DNA of 64,000 bases from Portunus trituberculatus. Its lineage: Eukaryota > Arthropoda > Malacostraca > Decapoda > Portunidae. This document shows, piece by piece, positions 1-12,226 of this stretch (position 1 is its first letter; each line of letters begins with the position of its first letter). A program made the position numbers and the translations under genes. Where the stretch lies: positions 1,262,435 to 1,326,434 of the forward strand of contig NC_059269.1 in NCBI RefSeq assembly GCF_017591435.1. The letters run 5' to 3'. Below the pieces are notes generated by a model, which searched no databases, was not told the DNA's origin, and saw only the letters and a list, made by a program, of their open reading frames with translations.

Positions 1-1145
1 AGATTAAAGCTATAGGATGGTAGTTTGAGGGATTAGAAGTCACCCTTTTTAGGAACAGGCTGAATGTAGGAAAACTTCCAACAAGAAGGAAAGGTAGAAG
101 TTGATAAACATAGTTGAAAGAATTCGGTCAGGCAAGGTGCAAGCACAGAAGCACAGTTTTTGAGAACAATAGGAGGGAGCCCATCAGGACCATAAGCTGT
201 CTGAGGGTTTAGGCCAGCAAGAGCATGGAAAACATCATTATGAAGAATTTTAATTGTAAACATGAAATAATCAGAGGGAGGAGGAGAGGGAGGGACAAGT
301 AAAAAATCATCCAAGGTGGAGCTGTTAGCAAAGGTTTGAGAGAAGAGCTCAACTTTAGAGACAGCTGAAATGGCAGTGTTGCCATCAGGATGAAATAAAG
401 GAGGCAAAGATGAAAAAGTGGAGTTATTGGAGAAGTTTTTGGCAAGATGCCAGAAGTCATGAGGGGAGTTTGAGTTTGAAAGACTGACATCTTCTGTTTA
501 TGAAGGAGTATTTGGCAAGTTGAAGAACAGACTTGGCATGATTCTGGCCAGAAATATTAAGTGTATGAGATTCAGGAGATGGAAGGCTCAAGTACCTTAT
601 GTGGGCAACCTCTCTATTATGTATATCATGTATAGCAGGCTGTGTTAAACCAAGATTTAGAAGGTTTAGCTTGAGAAAAAAAATGAGGAATGTACGTCTC
701 CATGCCAGACACTATCACCTCCAATAGGCGTTCAACACCCAGAGATGGATCTCAGACACGGAAACAGTAATCATTCCAGGGAAAATCAGCATAATACCTC
801 CACAGGCCCCCCAACTGGCAGAGGCAAAATGCCAGAGGCATTGGAGGATCCTAAGGAGGAATTGGAGAAATAGGAAAAGATACAGAAATGATACTGTGAT
901 TGGAGGAGCCCAATTGAGAAGATAGGGTCACAGCATAAGCAGAAGGATTAGAGATGAGTAAGAGATCAAGAATTTCCAAGATGGTCAGGAATACAAGTAG
1001 GGTGTTGCACCAGTTGCTCTAGGTCATGGAGGATAGCAAAGTTGAAGGCTAGTTCACCAGGATGATCAGTGAAGGGAGAGGAAAGCTAAAGCTGGTGGTG
1101 AACATTGAAATCTCCAAGAATGGAAATCTCTGTGAAAGGGTATGA
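1..1145 (-). mobile_element. Jockey-like non-LTR retrotransposon fragment (family alpha)
   Basis: On the minus strand this reads from the end of an endonuclease domain into the start of a reverse transcriptase. The segment near 1080-1140 matches the plus-strand endonuclease fragment at 12640-12785, including the GDFNVHH motif and the text after it, so both belong to one family. The copy is truncated at its 5' side near 1145, in the middle of the endonuclease, and leaves the window at position 1 inside the reverse transcriptase. Frameshifts interrupt the frame throughout. The style of the reverse transcriptase (YGPDG, PVPKKGDF) is that of jockey-type elements common in arthropods; the clade call is from family knowledge, not a search. 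Confidence 0.8.
33..407 (-). pseudogene. Reverse transcriptase N-terminal fragment of jockey-like LINE
   Basis: A 124-residue open stretch inside the alpha copy. It carries YGPDGLPPIVLKNC, the usual lead-in to the reverse transcriptase fingers, and ends in IQPVPKKGDF just before the expected NYRPI block. A stop directly follows, where intact relatives read on, so this is a broken ORF2. The preceding linker between endonuclease and reverse transcriptase is present but frameshifted upstream, at higher coordinates. No independent host function is suggested. Confidence 0.75.
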
Positions 1146-1859
1146 ATTGTTTCATCATTGCGTATCACCTAGTGATACGCTACTGCGCAACAGGGTATTG
1201 TACCCACCATTTACTATTTACTTATATATATTTTTTTTTTGTTTAAAAGAAAGTGCAGTTTTAATTTATGTATAATGTTTATGTGTGAATGGTGCCTGTA
1301 TCCCTTCTTCCCTCTCCTCCTCCTCTGCCATTCACCACCATTAGCCAAAAATGCCTGTCTCCAAGGTAAGAACACTAAATAAACTTTTTATTTTATATAC
1401 TTTTATGCATTGATAAAGTATATATGTGTATGTAACTGAAAGGGCAAGACAAATTTCTCCCATCTCCACCTACATCTTCCACCAATGCTTATCATGAAGG
1501 GGTAAACAATGTAGACAAATATCTGCGGCTTCATCAGCACGGCCTATATCCTTTCTCTCTCTCTCTCTCTTGCCTACTTAAACCTCCATTTATTCTATAA
1601 GTAATGTTAACAGGGTTGTCACTGAGCTCTCCTGTGATTATTATAGCAGCCAGTCTTCTGTGGGTTGCTATATTTGTACACTCCAGCTGATTGTCAAATG
1701 CAAGTGAGGATTGGGATGCATTAGGGTAATGTTCTGTGGAATGCACCCCTCCAAGATAAATATACTTTATAAAAGTACTTTATCTATTTATAATCTATTT
1801 TGTAATGTTTTATTATGCTTTTATACAATAACTATTATTTATAAATACCTTTTCTTAAC
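1146..1859. other. No gene seen; simple and AT-rich sequence
   Basis: No convincing coding signal on either strand. It holds a short CT run near 1553-1570 and AT-rich stretches. It may be the interior of the Tigger-like element whose right end lies at about 1860-1985, but the left end was not found. Confidence 0.4.
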
Positions 1860-1987
1860 TAAATGAATACAAAAACAATTAGGGTGGTTTTAATTAAATG
1901 GATTTCAATGGTAAGAAATTTTTGAGATATGAGAATGTTGAGATACGAGCTCCAGAATGAATTAAACTCGTATCTCGAGGTACCAAT
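1860..1987. repeat. Right terminus of a Tigger/pogo-like DNA transposon
   Basis: The sequence ends in CGTATCTCGAGGTACC followed by AATATATA. Its complement resembles the CAGTGGTACCT terminal repeat that starts at 3662. The phrase GATACGAG appears again just upstream in opposite orientation, as in other pogo-type ends. Only this end is recognisable, so it is called a terminus rather than an element. Confidence 0.45.
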
Positions 1988-1992
1988 ATATA

Positions 1993-2050
1993 ATGTGTTT
2001 GTATTTACCTAGTTGTAGTTTTACAGGGCCGAGGCTTTATGCTCGTGTGT
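1993..2050 (-). mobile_element. Solo 3' tail of CR1-like LINE (aact subfamily)
   Basis: Read on the minus strand this is only the last ~55 bases of the CR1-like LINE found at 13370-13460 and 21310-21390: the CACGAGCATAAAGCC block, GGCCCTGTAAAAC, and one TAGGTAAATAC unit. It is an extreme 5' truncation, keeping nothing but the part the element's reverse transcriptase is expected to recognise. A TA microsatellite lies on its 5' side. Confidence 0.8.
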
Positions 2051-2052
2051 TT

Positions 2053-2055
<3 letters not shown>

Positions 2056-2145
<90 letters not shown>
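2056..2145. repeat. (TA)n microsatellite
   Basis: About 83 bp of uninterrupted TA, then a few variant units. It sits between the solo LINE tail and the left end of a Tigger-like fragment at 2150. Confidence 0.98.
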
Positions 2146-2149
2146 CATA

Positions 2150-2345
2150 CAGTAATGGCCCGCGTATCCGGATCACCACTATCTGGAATTCGCTACTATC
2201 CGGAGCTGCCCCCAAATGTATTCAAACCTACCGCACAAGTGATCCCTCGATCCTACTAGGCAGCAGCACTTACTCCCATGCCCTCCTGCTCTCACTCGCC
2301 GACAACTTGAGTAATGGCACTGCTTTACGGCGAGTTTGTAGCGTT
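2150..2345 (+). mobile_element. Left end of a Tigger/pogo-like element
   Basis: Starts CAGTAATGGCCCGCGTATCC directly after TA-rich sequence, a terminus of the CAGT..CGCGTATCC type seen in Tigger-like transposons. The matching right terminus was not found; the sequence passes into a fragment of another pogo-like family near 2370. Noncoding as far as can be read. Confidence 0.5.
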
Positions 2346-2369
2346 CTTCGTCATTCCAGCATGGCAGAA

Positions 2370-3566
<1,197 letters not shown>

Positions 3567-3585
3567 ATATGTATGTACGTGTGTG

Positions 3586-3594
<9 letters not shown>

Positions 3595-3660
<66 letters not shown>
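3595..3660. repeat. (TA)n microsatellite
   Basis: About 66 bp of TA, ending at the TIR of the next transposon at 3662. Confidence 0.98.
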
Positions 3661-3661
<1 letters not shown>

Positions 3662-3664
<3 letters not shown>

Positions 3665-4956
3665 TGGTACCTTGGAGTATGAACGCTTTTGAGTACGAAC
3701 AACTTGGAGTACGAACAAAAAATATATTTTTTTTTTTTTTTTTGCAGTGGAGGTCAAACTTTGCTTTGGAGTGTGAACAATAACAAAGGCAGCCAATAGA
3801 TTGCGCGCAGCACTGCGTGATCAGCTGACTGAATTCTGGGGCACCACGCTGCCTCAGTCCCCTCAGGAGTGTTGTTTTCAGTTGTTTGGTTGTTGTTTTG
3901 TAGTGCTGGGGATAATAATATTATGTTTTTGTAGTTATTAAGATCATTGCCTAGCGTAGCAGCACACGTGGTCACGAGACATACAGACAAACGTATGGAA
4001 GAATCTATAAGATCCAAGGGGAAGAGAGAGAGTATCCAGCTCATGAATTAAAAGCTTTAACCCTTATAGCCCGTCAGGCACGTTAGAGCCCTTCAGGTAT
4101 GATCGTGGTGCTTTTCAAAAGCCGTGCTCCTTTATGCTGCACAGTTTGTTTATGCTTGAGGCTATCTGTCATATATCGAGGCCTGTCATTGGCCCATTGT
4201 TTTCAAGATGGTGGACACTTAGCCAATCATGTATCAGCTTTTACAAGGATATGTTTGTGTAGGTGTGAGGGTGGCAAGCGTGAGGATGGTGAGAATACTT
4301 ATGTCAGTATGATGTATTTTATCACTTTTTATGTATTTCTTGGTGAAATATACGATATACATGTATTTCCATGGATAGGTAAGCAGTTCAGAATCATTAT
4401 GATGCATGACAATATTGGAATCGTTATTTTTATCTTGTTATTGGTTTAGATAAGAGTACATAGTGCTGGCTTGATGGAGTCGGCTGAGGAGGATGTTTTG
4501 ACGCTTGTTTCTGACCGCGAAGAAGTTGAATTTTCATATTACAATGTGCTTACTTCCCTAATTCATTTTCCATAATGAATGCAGTATATCAAAGAAAAAC
4601 TTATTGGCTTATATAAGGGTGTGCGGTGTTGGCTTGATGGAGTCACATGAGGAGGATGTGGTGATGCTTGTTTCTGAATATGACAAGTTGAATTTTCATT
4701 ATACAGTATTACATTTAGCTTACTTTCCTGCTTTATTTTCTTATCTTTTATAGTTACAGCATGATAGTAGTAGTATATATAGTAACAGTATGCAAAAAGC
4801 AAGAAATTAGGTGAAAAAAAGAATTTTTTTGGTCTTAGGAGGTGGTTTGGAACTAATTATAATTTCTTCCATAACAATACATGTATTTTGAAGCTTTGGA
4901 GTAAGAATGTTTTGGAGTATGAATAAAATTTTGAACAGATTAAGTTCGTATTCCAA
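3662..4956. mobile_element. Tigger/pogo-like element with CAGTGGTACCT terminus
   Basis: Left end CAGTGGTACCTTGGAGTATG, followed by two more GAGTACGAAC repeats. The right part (about 4885-4956) carries the complement, with GGAGTAAGAATG, GGAGTATGAATAA and GTTCGTATTCCAA, so the two ends are inverted repeats. The outermost right bases are degraded. The interior has no clear transposase; parts near 3990-4050 and 4620-4680 look like old non-coding transposon sequence. A second short insertion may lie near 4060. Size about 1.3 kb. Confidence 0.6.
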
Positions 4957-5041
4957 TCGACGGGGTTAGGGCGGTTTTTGATCGGTTGAATCAGCGTTTA
5001 TACAAATCGTGAAGCAATTTTTCCCATAAGATACTTAAGAA

Positions 5042-5339
5042 TTACGGAGGATAGGGGGCGGAACTCATGGCTAAACTTCTATGCTGAACATATTCCTGGT
5101 CACCGAACGCAAAGCACCCGAACTTCACACACAGAGACACTAATTTTATGTAATCCGCCTTGTTCACTGGTAAGGCACTTTCACTAACACCTTCGATCAC
5201 TTTTTGTGCTGCCTTCATGGCTCCAGCTACTGGTACATTTGTGAAAAGGGCTTTCACATCGAAGCTGGCTATCTTCCTTCCTGTTAGGTCCACGTGACGG
5301 ATCCTTTCGATGAGGTCGGTGGAGTTGTGTAGGTGGGCG

Positions 5340-5340
<1 letters not shown>
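5042..5340 (-). pseudogene. Penelope-like element reverse transcriptase fragment
   Basis: On the minus strand a ~95-residue stretch matches the Penelope-like reverse transcriptase. It contains FDVKALFTNVPV (motif A with its aspartate), then ALPVNKADYIKLVSLCVK and the QEYVQHRSLAM segment that normally leads to GLAMGSPLSP. Here that last motif has mutated to SLAMSSAPYPP and a stop follows, so the copy is dead. The 5' side is cut off at a TA microsatellite at 5341. A different, N-terminal Penelope fragment lies at 36221-36571. Confidence 0.85.
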
Positions 5341-5429
<89 letters not shown>

Positions 5430-5430
5430 C
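5341..5430. repeat. (TA)n plus poly(T)
   Basis: About 74 bp of TA followed by ~15 T residues. Separates the Penelope fragment from repeat copy R1. Confidence 0.95.
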
Positions 5431-5432
5431 CC

Positions 5433-5793
5433 TAGCCTAACAGTGAAAAGTAGTTCAGTTGTTTGTTTACATTTGTCTGGGGACTGTGATGCTCCAAGGC
5501 AGAACTACCAAGGAACAACTGGCCAAGATGAGCAGCTTTGTCTGTTGTTTATGAGTGAACAAAGCTGTCTGAAAAGTTTCTCACAGAGATCATTAAAGGT
5601 AAAAAATAGCAACAAAAAAATAGCAACGGTTTGCTGGGGGTGAAGGGGCTGCCATATTTGTTTACAGTTGACACTGTGACAAAAATGGAAGCGAGCTTGT
5701 GTGTGACAATCAATGTCGACAAAAGTTGACAGTCTTCAGAAAGTTGACAGAAAAAGTTGATGGAAAAGTGGTAGTGTGACGCCGCCTTAGCGA
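5433..5793. repeat. Dispersed repeat R1 (copy 1), possible hAT-like MITE
   Basis: A ~350-bp sequence repeated at 6226-6556 in the same orientation. Shared blocks include CAGTGAAAAGT, GTTTGTTTACATTT, CAACTGGCCAA, CTGGGGGTGAAGGGGCTGCC, GACAAAAGTTGACAGTC and the end AGTGTGACGC. The last block resembles a terminal repeat of hAT-type MITEs in orientation, but no matching left terminus was found. Noncoding. Confidence 0.7.
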
Positions 5794-6556
<763 letters not shown>

Positions 6557-6757
6557 GTTGTGTGTACATCCCACCACCCCTTGTACTGCTTAGGTGCCAT
6601 TTTTTGTTCCAGATTATACATTCAGTGTGCTTTCATTCATTGTTTTCTTACCCATTTGGGTTATGTCCATGTTTTTTCTCAATTTATAAGGGATTGGGAG
6701 AGGAAGTTCTACATATCCAGATATCTTGCGTATCTGCCAGGGCCTTGGCTGTGACTA

Positions 6758-6760
<3 letters not shown>

Positions 6761-6831
<71 letters not shown>
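6761..6831. repeat. (TA)n microsatellite
   Basis: About 71 bp of TA ending exactly at the left terminus of family B copy 1. The 200 bp before it (6557-6760) has no recognisable feature. Confidence 0.98.
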
Positions 6832-6835
<4 letters not shown>

Positions 6836-7049
6836 TAAGGTCTCGGTTTACGTCAGAATTACATTCCTAAAACATGACGTAAGTCGATTTTGTACGTAAC
6901 GAGTTTCCGTACATTTCAAAGTATATTATCGAGTTTTCAACCAATCATTGTTTATGGTCATTCAGGTAAGTAAAAGGTTATATTGTTATATTGTTATATT
7001 ATTTACAACTATGTAGGAATATGAAACACAAGGTTGTTTTGTTGTTGAT

Positions 7050-7300
7050 TAGGGCCACTGACGAAGGACTGCAGGTTGCCGAGAGGGGTGGACACCTGAG
7101 GCCGCCAGGAGGGTGGGCAGGTCGAATGTTGTGACGCCCAGGACGGACAGCTGGGAGCGTAGTGCAGTGCGGTGGGAGTAGAAGCGTGGACAGCGGGGCA
7201 GGAAATGCAATAGGAAAGGGCAATAGGGATCAGCAGACAGGCGCAGGCGGTGCAAGTCAGCTGCGAGTGTCTTGTGGCCCAGGCGAAGGCTCCGGAGTTG
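7050..7300 (-). pseudogene. LINE C-terminal fragment carried inside family B copy 1
   Basis: The minus strand reads RLRLSADPYCPF, then after a short deletion RCPRFYSHRTALRSQLS and LGVTTFDLPTLLAASGV. This is the style of the C-terminal zinc-knuckle region of arthropod LINE ORF2 proteins (CP.C...ET.EH.LL.CPR pattern). The knuckle itself is partly deleted. The same fragment sits at the same place in family B copy 2 (54680-54950), so it was acquired before the two copies separated. Confidence 0.7.
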
Positions 7301-7387
7301 TTATTGTTGTGATGGGTGTGCGAGCCTTCAAGGTCGTCAACCTCCCCGTTGTCATGGTAACGGGCTTTCCATTTTCTTCTTCCCTCC

Positions 7388-7510
7388 TCACACACAGCTG
7401 CTGCCTCCCTTCTCATGTCTTTTGATTATGTCCTCTTTTTCTTGTAGCATAATGGTTTTCCTTTTCTTAGCATCACTGCTGTCACTAAGAAGTTTTCTCT
7501 TTGGTGCCAT
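7388..7510 (-). pseudogene. Truncated Tigger/pogo transposase N-terminus (CENP-B-type HTH)
   Basis: Forty codons starting ATGGCACC read MAPKRKLLSDSSDAKKRK, then LQEKEDIIKRHEKGGSS. This is the first helix-turn-helix of CENP-B/Tigger transposases (EK.DIIKRHE.G). A TGA stop follows directly and sequence of LINE origin replaces the rest. The same ORF with the same stop occurs at 54487-54609. A 40-residue DNA-binding remnant is unlikely to act alone. Confidence 0.7.
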
Positions 7511-7821
7511 TGAGCAAGATACTAAGAACTTGAGTCAGTAAACGCAAAAGTAGGATAACACTCTTGCCAGGGGCGATGGTGTGATGGAACTGAGGCAGGG
7601 TGTTATTGTATTCAAGCGTGAGGCAGGCGATGTGGCAGGTAACCACCAACAATAACAATAAATCTCGCACTTTACGGTTTATAAATTTTCAATTTTTTTA
7701 ATCTTAAATTGCCTTATAGTGGACTGACGTAACTAAGAGTTTGACTTAACTCGAGACCGACGTAACCCGGGACTTTACTGTATATATATTTATATATATA
7801 CTAATTATAAAATATGAACGT

Positions 7822-8058
7822 GGTGTGTGTATCTGTGACTTGGCCCTGTGTGCTAATGCTAGTAGTAACTGTAAAGTCAAACCATTGTTGGTGTATCATT
7901 CTGAAAACCCGTGGGCCTTTAAAGCACATAAGGAGTTAAAAGAGAAACTCCAGGTCATGTGGCGTGCCATTAGTAAGGCATGGGTAACTCACCAATTCCT
8001 CCTCTGTACTACATATACCATGTTCTATCACAGCGTTGGTAAGTACGAATGCAAGTAG
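7822..8058 (+). pseudogene. Tigger/jerky transposase catalytic-domain fragment
   Basis: The plus strand reads CKVKPLLVYHSENPWAF, then KLQVMWRAISKAWVTHQFL. This corresponds to the part of the DDE_1 domain of Tigger/jerky transposases that normally reads CK.KPL.VY.SENPRAFK.. followed by P.MWR.N.KAWVT. The fragment ends near YHSVGKYECK without reaching the later acidic catalytic residues. It lies just to the right of family B copy 1 but no TIR links them, so it may come from a separate, autonomous relative. Confidence 0.8.
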
Positions 8059-8504
8059 GGAGTTTTCACTCACGCTAACTCGGCAGGTTTGGAAAGAAAC
8101 ACACAAAATAACTTGTATTCACATACTGATTACACTTGAAAATTCAATAAATGAATAAGTACGAATGATGTTCTGCCCACAAGCAACTCTTCCTCTTTGC
8201 AATGCAAAAAACCACAAGTCTCTAGATGCTATGGTTACCAAAATGTCACAGGTTGAATGAGGTGGTATCATTGGTGTTCGTGGCCTTGTGTCCGATCGAG
8301 TTTAGCGACTTTGGCTAGAGCGATAGAAAACGGGCCACTTGTATCTCTCTCTCTCTCGTTGCCTGTTCTGATACCACTCTCATTCAAATGTTGTCTCCCC
8401 GCTACATGGTAAGAGACCTGAAGTGTAGAAGTAAGGCGTGCAGGAGAGTTGGTGGAATTGGACACCGTGAAATCACTGTCACTACAACCATCCATCCATC
8501 GTGG
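8059..8504. other. No gene seen
   Basis: Unique-looking sequence with one short CT run near 8345. No coding frame or transposon terminus recognised. Confidence 0.4.
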
Positions 8505-8982
8505 GAGTTGGTGACACAGTGAAGCGAAGTGAAGCTGGATATTATTCATAGACATGAGGCGAGAAAACTAATAGCATTGCTCACCACCATCTTGACTCCA
8601 TCTACTGTCTATTATTTTCAAGTCAGCAGACTCTATTAAGAAGGCTGGTGAGACTGTATCTTACTTGCAAGCTAAAAGAACCACCTGAACTTGTGACTCT
8701 ACAATGGATAAAATGGAAAGCCTTGTGGAAATGTGGTACATAAGTTTTGTATGTGATACAATGATGCGCCCTTTGTTTACATTCCACAGGTTGCCGATTA
8801 GTGTCTTTCCTGCTCCACTCTCCCTCCCTTCATAAATTTAAGATCAACATTATAAAGTTACATACATACATACATTAGTGTACATTCTAATGACTTAAAT
8901 TAAACTGCCTAAATGTTTAATTTCATAATCTTTACTTTCATTAAACCTTTCACTGTACTATGATGCACTCTCACTTTGGAAG
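8505..8982 (-). mobile_element. Pogo-like family A fragment
   Basis: Inverse-orientation family A copy: shares the GAAGCTGGATATTATTCATA block, the AAGAAGGCTGGTGAGAC block, ATGGATAAAATGGAAAGCC and the ATACATACATTAGTG segment with copies at 47140-47868 and 53426-54136. It lacks both termini. It stops at 8982, where LINE beta starts, without its usual TCAATGGAAGTTCAAG continuation. Confidence 0.8.
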
Positions 8983-9218
8983 CACAGGTAGCCTGTAGGC
9001 AACTTGCTGCTTGCGGTGCTTCTTAACCTGTAAAAGCAACTAGAAGGGGTGTCACTGTGCCGGGAAGGACTTATGGATGTGACCAGCTTATCCTGGAGCT
9101 GTACTGCTGGGATTTGAGCTGCAGAGCTTGGAGGGAGAGGACGTGCTTTGCTTCAAATTTACTCACATCAAGCTTTCGCCTCCTGACAGCTGCCCTACGT
9201 CACGCTCTCCACTGAGGA

Positions 9219-10727
9219 ATGTCACTGACGTCTTCATGGAAACGGACGAAAACGAGGAATTCCCGCACCTTGCAGGAGCCACTGGATCAGCCGGCAAGAG
9301 AGTCTTGCCTCCGTCACCATCCTGACCCAGTCCCGGCAAGGTTCCCTGCACTGCCATCACCGACTGCCAGCCATCCCAGGATCCCTACACGAAGGCCTCC
9401 TTCTTCCTGTGGTCTACTACTGGAGCCAGGATCCAATCCCGGTAAGGTCTCTCACGCCCTTCACAATTCCAGCTTTGTAAAATACATTCTTGAGGGAGAG
9501 ACCCATGCCCTGGGGAACGGTGCCTCCCTCATCATAGCAGTCTGGGAGCACAACATCCCTAAGGTCCCTAAACTGGAGAAGCCTTCCTTCCACCTGGGAG
9601 ACTGGGAAGTGACCTGCAGGAGGGCTGAGAAGGACACCACTGGCTACCAGTTTGTCAGGGTTGGGCCCCTGGCAGATGAGGTCGCCATAAGTGACGTGAG
9701 GGAAGGCCTCAGGTGCTTTGATGGGGGTGAGGTGGTAGAAATCACCTGGATCCTTCCCCATCATATCCCCAGGACAGTCACAGGCAGTTGGCTGAGATTT
9801 AAGGTAAGGAGCTCCCCTCCCACCAAGGTGTCCATTCAGCAAATAGTTTACTACCCCAGGCCTTACATACTTCCCCTACTGTCCTGCCCTGGATGCCAGA
9901 AGATCGGGCGAGCATTCTATCAACACCTGCAGCTCCACCACCCGCTGCTCCAGGTGCAGTGGCCCACATCCTGCCCGCCAAGGAGATGTTACCTGCACCA
10001 GGCCCTACCACTGTTTCCAGTGTGGGGGGCCCACATGGTCCCCGCTCTGTTAGATGCCCACACAACATCCGGGGCACAGGAACTCCACACCACCTTGGCA
10101 CGTGAAGGGACGCCGCTACACAACATCAACCACCAGCTGAGGAAGCTCCAGCCTCCCACCCACTGGCCGCCTACCCGTAGACCAACGTCCAATGTTGCCA
10201 ACCCAGAACACACCCAATCACCAGAATACCATGCAGTCCAGTCAAATATAACATACTCCTCCATCCTCGCCAGTAATAAATTTGCCACCCTGCATGACCT
10301 CCAGGAAGATGAGCCCTCCATCCCCATCTCAGCCAATGACACCACACAGCACTACTTTGCATACCACAAGCCGCAAGCATCCACCCGGCACTGGAAACCT
10401 CCATGCAAGGCAACCCATTGCCCAGCACCCCGACCCACCCCTACTCCAGTGGAAGACAACATCGACCTCATCACCACAGAGGCAGAAGTGCACCAGCCAC
10501 CCAAGAACACCCAAGAGGAAAATGCTCCTGCCACCACACCACGCCACACCACCCAGCGCCCTCACACCACTGCCACCAGGCCCCCTCAGACACCACAGCC
10601 ACCAACTCACTCACCATCTATCAAGGAAGATGCCCTTTCAAGCCTCTTCACACTCCTCTGGAGAGGTTACCACCTCCATCAAAAGGGTACACCTTTCCTT
10701 CAAATCCTGGCTAAGCTTTGGCCCTAA
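9219..10727 (+). pseudogene. Gag-like ORF1 of LINE beta (frameshifted)
   Basis: A 502-residue open frame. Its middle (residues about 75-210) reads as a gag-like domain: FVRVGPLADEVAISDVREGL, EVVEITWILPHHIPRTVTGS. The zinc-knuckle region follows but is split over frames. CPGCQK is in the main frame, CSRCSGPH in another, and CFQCGGPHGPRSVRCPH needs an alternative frame starting at 9893. So at least two indels have scrambled the knuckles. The C-terminal half is Pro/Thr/His-rich low complexity. ORF1 proteins of this kind bind LINE RNA. The first ~50 residues are probably not native. Confidence 0.7.
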
Positions 10728-11235
10728 CTCTCCATCCTGTTGACATCTCTGCTACAATAATGGACCTCACCTTCCTGTTTTGTAATGCAGGTCCCTCCTC
10801 CGAAAGTCCCAGGAGTTCAAAACCTACCTCGACGAAACAATGCCATCTGTCGTTGGGGTATGAAACCTGGCTCCCTTCCCACCTGTCCTTCATCATCCCA
10901 GGATACAACATCACCAGGAAAGACCGCACACAGGAACGTGGAGGTGGAGTGTTACTGGCCATCCGTAACACCCTGGTCCACACCCATCTCACACTTCCCC
11001 CATGGCAGGGTGGCCACCTGGAGGTAGCTGCAGCCCGAGTGGGGCTCCAAAGGTGCTGGCTCACAGTGGCAGTGTTTTACAACCCTGGTGGAGCCTCTTC
11101 TACCTAGGAGCTAGCACACTACCTCTCCCACCTTCCTCCACCAATCATCCTCATGGATGACTTCAACAATCACCATCAGTGCTGGGACCCAGGTATTCCT
11201 GAACACCGTAGGAATGCCATGGGGCACAATTTATT
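10718..11235 (+). pseudogene. Endonuclease domain of LINE beta, first part
   Basis: Encodes ETWLPSHLSFIIPGYNITRK, RGGGVLLAI and, after an in-frame stop at ~11105, IILMDDFNNHHQCWDPG. These are the E (ET.L), GGG and D-FN-H positions of apurinic-like LINE endonucleases, with the usual GDFN altered to DDFN. The frame is broken after AMGHNLF by the MITE at 11239, then resumes at 11963. Confidence 0.75.
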
Positions 11236-11238
11236 TAA

Positions 11239-11958
11239 CCCGTACAGCGTCAGAGACGTACGAGATACGTCAGCTACTCTGAGCGAACCGAGTGTCAGAG
11301 ACGTATGAGATACGTCGGAAAGCTTCCTCGTGTTTTCGGAGGTATTGCGTCCTCAAAACCTACCATTATACTGCCATCATGCACTGTAGACATTGCTCAT
11401 GCTGCCTCCTCGTCCCTGCTAACATGAATGCTTCCTGTATTTATTTATTACATATCTGAACTTTAGCAGTTTCTGCTGCCTTTAGCTCCGTGTAGCGGGA
11501 AACTGACACCTCAATTCCGCTAATATGAACGCAGCGTAATTTCCATTACTTACTCTTACCATTTCAGATGTTTTTGGTATATTTGCACCGCGAAAGGCAA
11601 CACTCCTTCGCGATATCTCATGTCTATTTTTAGCCACAAGCACTCCCAAACAACAAAACATGACATGTTGTTTTTCTTTCAACTCAGGAACGATATTATG
11701 CATGTGTCCAACTCGGGGATCGACTGGTGAGAAACGAGGAAGCGAATAAACTAGTCACATAAGGCTTTGCTAAGTTGCTAACCTTAGCGCAAAACATCTC
11801 GCACCAATTAATACCACTTCCAGTCAGTTCTGGGAGGAATGACTGTCATTTTCACTTGTTTCACATCATCTAAGACTGGTTTAACAAATAAAAAAAAAAT
11901 CCATGATGTGACCAGCACTGGCGAAATCACAGTCTCAGATCTGCTGACGCTGTACGGG
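11239..11958. mobile_element. piggyBac-type MITE with TTAA target duplication
   Basis: A 720-bp insert bounded by inverted repeats CCCGTACAGCGTCAG and CTGACGCTGTACGGG and flanked on both sides by TTAA (11235-11238, 11959-11962). Removing it with one TTAA rejoins LINE beta: the endonuclease reads GHNLF then KAVLDSPHLS. CCC-starting ends and TTAA duplication are the hallmark of piggyBac. Near the left end the phrase GTCAGAGACGTA.GAGATACG occurs twice (about 11249 and 11293), a sub-terminal repeat. No transposase is encoded. Confidence 0.92.
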
Positions 11959-11962
11959 TTAA

Positions 11963-12226
11963 AGCAGTCCTCGATTCACCCCACCTGTCCCTCCTCAGCC
12001 CTCCTGGACTGGCAACCAGGACCCACATACGAGAGCCCCTTCTGTCCTGGACCTCTATTTTGGAGACCCTCGTTTCACCACAGCCACTTTCACCATAGGT
12101 CCCCGCATGAGTAGAGACCACCTTCCTCTTCTGACCTCTATTCCCAACCAACACCGCTCCATGACCACACTCTGGGTGCCTGCCCCACTGGAACCTGAAC
12201 CCCTCACACTGCCCAAGATATAATGA
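11963..12226 (+). pseudogene. Endonuclease domain of LINE beta, second part
   Basis: Continues the endonuclease after the MITE: VLDLYFGDPRFTTATFTIG, then SRDHLPLLTSI, where the DH is the last catalytic pair (normally SDH). A stop follows LTLPKI near 12222. No linker or reverse transcriptase of this family follows. Confidence 0.7.

Larger units (their letters stand above)
6833..7780 (-). mobile_element. Pogo-like family B element, copy 1 (complete ends)
   Basis: Ends are CAGTAAGGTCTCGGTTTACG and, inverted, CAGTAAAGTCCCGGGTTACG, each flanked by TA inside TA-rich DNA. The ~948-bp element is repeated in opposite orientation at 54203-55163. Its minus strand carries a 40-codon CENP-B-type transposase N-terminus (7388-7510) followed by a GC-rich piece of a LINE C-terminus (about 7050-7300). 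It lacks the catalytic domain, so it must have moved with transposase supplied in trans. Confidence 0.85.
8983..12226 (+). mobile_element. Non-LTR retrotransposon beta, 5' portion (ORF1 plus endonuclease)
   Basis: Jockey/I-type LINE with a gag-like ORF1 (9219-10727) and the endonuclease domain of ORF2 (10718-11235 and 11963-12226), split by a piggyBac-type MITE. No reverse transcriptase follows: at ~12226 the sequence changes to the endonuclease start of LINE alpha. Both ORFs carry frameshifts. The 5' limit is placed where family A homology ends, and is approximate. Confidence 0.75.

Noticed and set aside
10282..10743. Separate Pro/His-rich genes overlapping the end of LINE beta ORF1
   Set aside because: Alternative frames of a low-complexity C-rich stretch; the gag-like frame explains the region.
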